8,959 bases of DNA from Candidatus Omnitrophota bacterium (lineage in GTDB: Bacteria > Hinthialibacterota > Hinthialibacteria > Hinthialibacterales > JAKPRU01), in the NCBI GenBank assembly GCA_029557025.1, contig JAKPRU010000883.1, positions 1 through 8,959 on the forward strand. Direction: 5' to 3'. Under the pieces are notes generated by a model, which searched no databases, was not told the origin of the DNA, and saw only the letters and a program-made list of their open reading frames with translations. The position numbers were made by a program, and so were the translations under genes. Positions 6,332-8,959 of the stretch are shown here, piece by piece. Positions within the stretch are counted from its first letter, which is position 1, and the number at the start of each line of letters is the position of its first letter.

Positions 6332-6455
6332 TGTCTCATTAGACTTGACACATTCCTATAAGCCACCTTCCCGCACAGTATATCTCACCTCCGCTTTTTC
6401 TTCGAACTCACTTCACGCACTGTATCTTTCTGATACGGAGTCTCAGTATGAGACA
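6332..6455. repeat. 124-bp segment bounded by 8-bp inverted repeats, with internal tandem hairpins
   Basis: TGTCTCAT (6332-6339) is exactly inverted as ATGAGACA (6448-6455). Inside the right end are two adjacent small stems: GTATC/GATAC (6422-6426 with 6432-6436) and GTCTCA/TGAGAC (6440-6445 with 6449-6454). No target-site duplication is visible. It could be a MITE-like remnant or chance; no transposase similarity was recognised. Confidence 0.25.
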
Positions 6456-6596
6456 ACCTGTTTCGGCCTGTTTTTGAACCTCACAATGCCGACAATTGGT
6501 CATCTGCCGGAATTGATAAATATAACTACCTGATATGTAATGGGTTACGGCTCAGTTCGAGGCAGGGAAAGCAGCATGCAATGTTATATTACATAA

Positions 6597-6640
6597 TGCC
6601 ATAGATAGTATCTATAATGGCACGAATATTGCTCTATAAT
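6597..6640 (+). promoter_or_regulatory. Palindromic operator-like site and promoter of the thioredoxin-fold gene
   Basis: TAGATA-G-TATCTA (6602-6614) is a perfect palindrome. It is extended by TGCCA (6597-6601) and TGGCA (6618-6622) with three extra bases on the right side. Two exact TATAAT hexamers occur, at 6613-6618 (inside the palindrome) and 6635-6640. The second places the palindrome over its -35 region, as a repressor site would be. No good -35 hexamer is seen for either. The region is 26% GC. Confidence 0.5.
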
Positions 6641-6683
6641 TAAATCGTAATCAATATGACTGACATCCAGGGAATCGCATCAA

Positions 6684-7034
6684 ATGGAAAGCACTCGGAT
6701 AAATGAATTGAACGATATGAATTTGCGTAAGTTCCAAGAAAAGGAACGCAGTGCGATTATTCTATTCATCAACCGTGCGGATCTTAAGTCCGGTCGTATG
6801 CTGAACGAATTGGAAACCGCGCTTGAGGAGATGGACGCCGACATTGAGGGGTGGTATTGCGTGGCAGATGAGAATACGGCTGTCTGCACTCAGTTTGAGG
6901 TGTTCGGTGTGCCGACCTTCCTGGCCGTTGGGGGACGCGCCATCCTGGGAGTCCGCTATGGAATCCAGACCGTGAGCAAGCTGATTGCCTTTGCGGAGAA
7001 CGTGTTCCCAAAACGGAATTCGACCGAACCGTGA
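6684..7034 (+). CDS. Thioredoxin-fold protein lacking the CXXC active site
   Basis: 116 residues, no signal peptide, so probably cytosolic. The pattern follows thioredoxin: strand AIILFIN (24-30), helix, strand around IEGWYCVADEN (54-64), then FEVFGVPTFLAVGGRAILGVRYG (71-93) with the cis-proline at Pro77, and a final helix (TVSKLIAFAENVF, 96-108). At the position of WCGPC stands NRADLKSG (30-37), so there is no redox pair; Cys59 and Cys68 are elsewhere. It cannot be a classical disulfide oxidoreductase. Related CXXC-less proteins act as chaperones, binding platforms or regulators, which is inference for this one. The start at 6684 has only a loosely placed AGGGA about ten bases upstream; Met12 (6717) is an alternative start but would trim the fold's first helix. 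The promoter region is unusually AT-rich and palindromic. Confidence 0.75.
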   Translation: MESTRINELNDMNLRKFQEKERSAIILFINRADLKSGRMLNELETALEEMDADIEGWYCVADENTAVCTQFEVFGVPTFLAVGGRAILGVRYGIQTVSKLIAFAENVFPKRNSTEP

Positions 7035-7049
7035 CGGAAATCTCCCAAA

Positions 7050-7088
7050 TCACCCCGGTGAATTCACAACGTGAGATGGCCCCTTTTC
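7050..7088 (+). terminator. Two adjacent small hairpins followed by a T-rich stretch, weak terminator candidate
   Basis: TCACC/GGTGA (7050-7054 with 7057-7061) and TCAC/GTGA (7064-7067 with 7071-7074) lie 15 bases after the thioredoxin-fold stop codon. CCCCTTTTCTT follows at 7080-7090. The stems are short and the T-run is six bases away from the second stem, so this is a weak call. Confidence 0.25.
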
Positions 7089-7156
7089 TTGTATAAGTAG
7101 AGAGCAGGGCATTCCGGCATCCACGCACCCTATGCCGTGGTCGGTCCCCCTTGTTG

Positions 7157-7185
7157 TTGACAGCGTTTGATCGGGCGTTTATTGT
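7157..7185 (+). promoter_or_regulatory. Sigma70-type promoter for the Tat-leader ORF and glycosyltransferase
   Basis: A perfect -35 TTGACA (7157-7162) is followed after 17 bases by TATTGT (7180-7185), four of six to the -10 consensus. Transcription would start near 7192, just before the Shine-Dalgarno GAGGA (7195-7199) of the ORF at 7203. It probably serves both that ORF and the gene at 7416, which lies 30 bp after it. Confidence 0.45.
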
Positions 7186-7202
7186 CAGGCGCTTGAGGAA
7201 CA

Positions 7203-7385
7203 ATGTCTGGGGCAAGCCGGAGTCCGTCCATAAAACGTCGAGAATTCTTGCACCAATCCATCTGTACCGCCGGGGCTATCGCGGCCTCGACAGGAATCAC
7301 CGCTCACTCGGCATCGGTGTCCGATGTCGGAAGAAATCCGGGTGTAGATCTTTCCTCTCTTCCTTCGGGAGGCGAGTCAGGGTAA
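7203..7385 (+). CDS. Short ORF consisting of a Tat signal peptide and a brief tail
   Basis: 60 residues. Residues 11-16 read KRREFL, a twin-arginine motif. A modest hydrophobic stretch (SICTAGAIAASTGI, 19-32) and a possible AxA-like cleavage zone (around 34-38) follow. This would direct export of a folded protein by the Tat pathway, but only about 20 residues remain after the leader (SVSDVGRNPGVDLSSLPSGGESG). The start has GAGGA five bases upstream and a good promoter before it. The last dozen residues and the TAA stop are encoded by a copy of the GC-rich palindromic repeat (7354-7389). Likely readings: a Tat substrate gene truncated by repeat insertion and deletion, or a genuine mini exported peptide. 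I found no continuation of the protein in another frame before the next gene. It may share a transcript with the glycosyltransferase, 30 bp downstream. Confidence 0.55.
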   Translation: MSGASRSPSIKRREFLHQSICTAGAIAASTGITAHSASVSDVGRNPGVDLSSLPSGGESG

Positions 7386-7389
7386 GGAA
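7354..7389 (+). repeat. GC-rich palindromic repeat, copy 3 (diverged, overlaps a stop codon)
   Basis: Aligned by hand with 467-499 on the same strand it agrees at about 26 of 36 columns, counting three gap positions as mismatches. The CCTCTC start and GGGT(A/G)AGGAA end are kept. CTTCC (7359-7363) pairs with GGGAG (7367-7371) around TTC. The TAA stop of the Tat-leader ORF (7383-7385) lies inside it. Relative to the gene it ends, it is in the opposite orientation to copies 1 and 2. Confidence 0.6.
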
Positions 7390-7415
7390 AACGAGTTTGT
7401 AGAAACAGAATAGGC

Positions 7416-8959
7416 ATGATGAATCCGTTGCATTCTCTCAAGAATCCACTGCTTTGGTTCTTGCTTTGTGCAGGAATATCGCTTCATTTCACCGTCCTGG
7501 ATTGGGGAACTCCCAACCTGGAACGGTCATTACTGGTATTCGGATCGGAAGAGCGCATTCGGGAATTGACAATACCGATGGTCCGGGCGCGAGATGAACT
7601 GTATGAATGGGTCGATAACTCGGATACCGTGCGCCCATCGGCCATCCACAAAATCGAAAGACCTGCGGTCTCTGTTTTCCCGCCCACACAGGGAGACCCG
7701 TCGGTCATACCCGAACCGGGAATGCTGAACAGCCTGCGGTCTTACCTGCTTCGTACCGGAGACCCCGACGAACAGCAGACCCTCAGCGGTTTGGCGAACA
7801 TGAATCCCCTGCGCGGCGATTTCGACCCGAATGAGTACCGGTACGGCGGCGGCTACTATTACGCGCTCGCGGTTGTATTGGGGATTGGTATGGTTACCGG
7901 TCTGGTCCCGCTGTCTCGGCAGTTGGATTATTACTTCCTTCGTCCGGATGAACTGGCACGGGTCTTTGCGGCCTGCCGATTCCTGGGCGCTCTCGCCGTG
8001 GTTCTGAGCGGCGTGATCCTTTACCTCTGGGTTGAACGAAAGTGGGGGCGGCGGATCGGCCTCCTGGCGGCGACTTTCTTTTTGTTCTCCCCGTCAGTTG
8101 TTACATACAGCCACATTGCCAAGCCGAATGTGTATGCCGCATTTCTGAATCTGGTAGCCGTGGCGCTGTTAGACAAAGCCGTGATGGATTGGGAACGTAC
8201 GGAACGCACGGTTCTTCCATGGGGATGGGTTCTTGCCGCCGGGTTTGTGTTCGGTCTCGGTATCGGCGCGTTTGTAGTCAGCGGAATTGTTCTGGTGTTT
8301 GCCTTGGTGTGGGTCGGAATACGAATCGGTTTCTTTCGCCGTGATCTATATCGGCTGTCTTTTCCCCTGTCCCTGTCGATTATCGTCGGATTTCTTTTAA
8401 GTAATCCATTTTTCATCTACTCGTGGGAGAATGTGTTTGATTTGTACCGCGAATGTACATCCGGTTCCGGGTGGGGTTACGGATTACCCGGTCTTTCCAA
8501 GCTGCTGTCCATGTTAGCCGGCCTGCCGGGGGCATTGGGATTTGTGGTGTGCGTGGCGCTGGCGGTGGGGTTGGTGTGTCGTCGCGAGGCCTTTACTGTG
8601 GCCACTTTGGTGTCGGTACTCGTTCTCGGACTTTTGATGGGACATCCGCGATTTGTCGTTCCGCTGATCCCGTACCTGTGTGTGGTTGCAGGCTCCGGAT
8701 TCGAGTTTCTTCTGGAGCGGGTTCGATGGCGGTCTGTACAGGTTGCTTTAATTTGTGCCGGCGCGCTTGTGATCCTTATACAGGCGGGACAGGTTTCCTC
8801 GGCGTTTGTCCTAGATACACAGCACAGAAATCGGGCCGGAAAGTGGATCGCGGATACAATCCCCGCGGGGGCGACCGTGGGAATACCGGAGGGCAAGCCG
8901 GTTCTCTGGCATACTCCGCCGTTCCCCTTCGAAGCATATAGTTTGATTATTTTCCACAA
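7416..8959 (+). CDS. GT-C fold membrane glycosyltransferase-like protein (GT39/PMT-like), runs off right edge
   Basis: 514 residues open to the edge, no in-frame stop. About ten hydrophobic segments can be seen, near 12-29, 147-168, 184-206, 212-230, 240-252, 268-300, 315-336, 362-388, 395-425 and 440-460. The large loop between the first two (30-146) fits the first extracytoplasmic loop of GT-C enzymes. It carries DWG (29-31) and NPLRGDFDPNEYRYGGGYYY (130-149), the place where relatives have FNPHFFHYPSLYIYL-like sequence. The end resembles the family: HPRFVVPLIPYLCVVAGSG (410-428), then DTQHRNRAGKWIADTIPAG (467-485). GT-C enzymes transfer sugars from polyprenyl-phosphate donors on the outer face of the inner membrane. 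The usual acidic HPDE-type motif after the first helix is not evident, so catalytic competence is open. The start is the first of two adjacent ATGs (7416, 7419) with a weak AGG ahead. The C-terminus is missing. Confidence 0.8.
   Translation, partial: MMNPLHSLKNPLLWFLLCAGISLHFTVLDWGTPNLERSLLVFGSEERIRELTIPMVRARDELYEWVDNSDTVRPSAIHKIERPAVSVFPPTQGDPSVIPEPGMLNSLRSYLLRTGDPDEQQTLSGLANMNPLRGDFDPNEYRYGGGYYYALAVVLGIGMVTGLVPLSRQLDYYFLRPDELARVFAACRFLGALAVVLSGVILYLWVERKWGRRIGLLAATFFLFSPSVVTYSHIAKPNVYAAFLNLVAVALLDKAVMDWERTERTVLPWGWVLAAGFVFGLGIGAFVVSGIVLVFALVWVGIRIGFFRRDLYRLSFPLSLSIIVGFLLSNPFFIYSWENVFDLYRECTSGSGWGYGLPGLSKLLSMLAGLPGALGFVVCVALAVGLVCRREAFTVATLVSVLVLGLLMGHPRFVVPLIPYLCVVAGSGFEFLLERVRWRSVQVALICAGALVILIQAGQVSSAFVLDTQHRNRAGKWIADTIPAGATVGIPEGKPVLWHTPPFPFEAYSLIIFH

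Larger units (their letters stand above)
6167..6683. other. 517-bp gene-free region rich in repeats, turning strongly AT-rich
   Basis: No credible gene is seen on either strand. It holds, left to right: a weak stem CCCGT/ACGGG (6195-6199 with 6207-6211), GATTGCG heptads (6219-6253), ATTCTTA heptads (6302-6322), a segment bounded by 8-bp inverted repeats (6332-6455), and an AT-rich promoter region for the next gene (6581-6660, 21 G/C of 80 bases by count). A small RNA in the 6330-6560 part cannot be excluded but has no clear terminator. Confidence 0.7.

Noticed and set aside
6345..6350. Perfect TTGACA as a -35 element
   Set aside because: The only TATA-like hexamer nearby starts seven bases downstream, too close, and no gene follows at a suitable distance.
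6069..6533. 154-codon open frame crossing the end of the UroD-like gene and the heptad repeats
   Set aside because: Its middle is translated heptad repeat (IADCRLRIVDC), its beginning overlaps the real gene in another frame, and the rest is low-complexity intergenic sequence.
7115..7140. CGGCAT/ATGCCG and CCACG/CGTGG alternative stems upstream of the Tat ORF as a riboswitch or attenuator
   Set aside because: They lie upstream of the predicted promoter at 7157, so they would not be in the leader transcript, and the stems are short.
8477..8959. 160-codon open frame on the minus strand at the right edge
   Set aside because: It is antisense to the GT-C gene, rich in Arg, Thr and Ser, with no recognisable domain; typical shadow of a GC-rich gene.

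Overview
The window reads as chromosomal DNA of a free-living, probably uncultured bacterium with moderately GC-rich genes. Several traits recall lineages such as Planctomycetes, Sumerlaeota/BRC1 or Hydrogenedentes: intergenic 7-base tandem repeats, several families of small palindromes, a lone C-terminal dockerin-type EF-hand on a secreted protein, a Tat leader and a GT-C membrane glycosyltransferase. That placement is an inference from style, not from a marker gene. I see no rRNA, tRNA, CRISPR array, phage gene or intact transposase.

Left part (1-1534, minus strand): the N-terminal 142 residues of an iron-containing alcohol dehydrogenase run off the left edge. Upstream of it on the same strand is a protein with a cyclic-nucleotide-binding domain and an unusual C-terminal half. 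A 209-bp divergent region separates this from a class III aminotransferase (1744-3114, plus). A PotA/FbpC-type ABC ATPase (3257-4333, plus) follows. Between those two genes, three different palindromic repeats sit in about 110 bp. The pairing of aminotransferase and importer ATPase suggests amine or amino-acid use, but no permease or binding protein is in view.

Middle part (4330-6166): the ATPase gene converges on a small secreted protein with one dockerin-type calcium loop (4346-4972, minus). A hairpin pairs the two stop codons of these convergent genes. Across a 72-bp divergent promoter region lies a UroD/MtaA-family gene (5045-6166, plus). Its true start is well inside a longer open frame that crosses the dockerin gene in antisense.

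Right part (6167-8959, plus): a 517-bp gene-free stretch holds GATTGCG-type heptads, ATTCTTA-type heptads, a 124-bp segment bounded by an 8-bp inverted repeat, and a very AT-rich promoter (26% GC over 6581-6660). A long palindrome overlies that promoter. It leads into a thioredoxin-fold protein that lacks the CXXC site. Then come a well-formed promoter, a 60-residue Tat-leader ORF that ends inside a repeat copy, and a GT39/PMT-like multispanning protein (7416 onward) that runs off the right edge.

The most notable pattern is a GC-rich palindromic repeat found three times. Each copy lies at, or within about 40 bases of, the 3' end of a gene. No complete new defence or biosynthetic system is visible; the window is mainly ordinary metabolism plus rich small-repeat structure.
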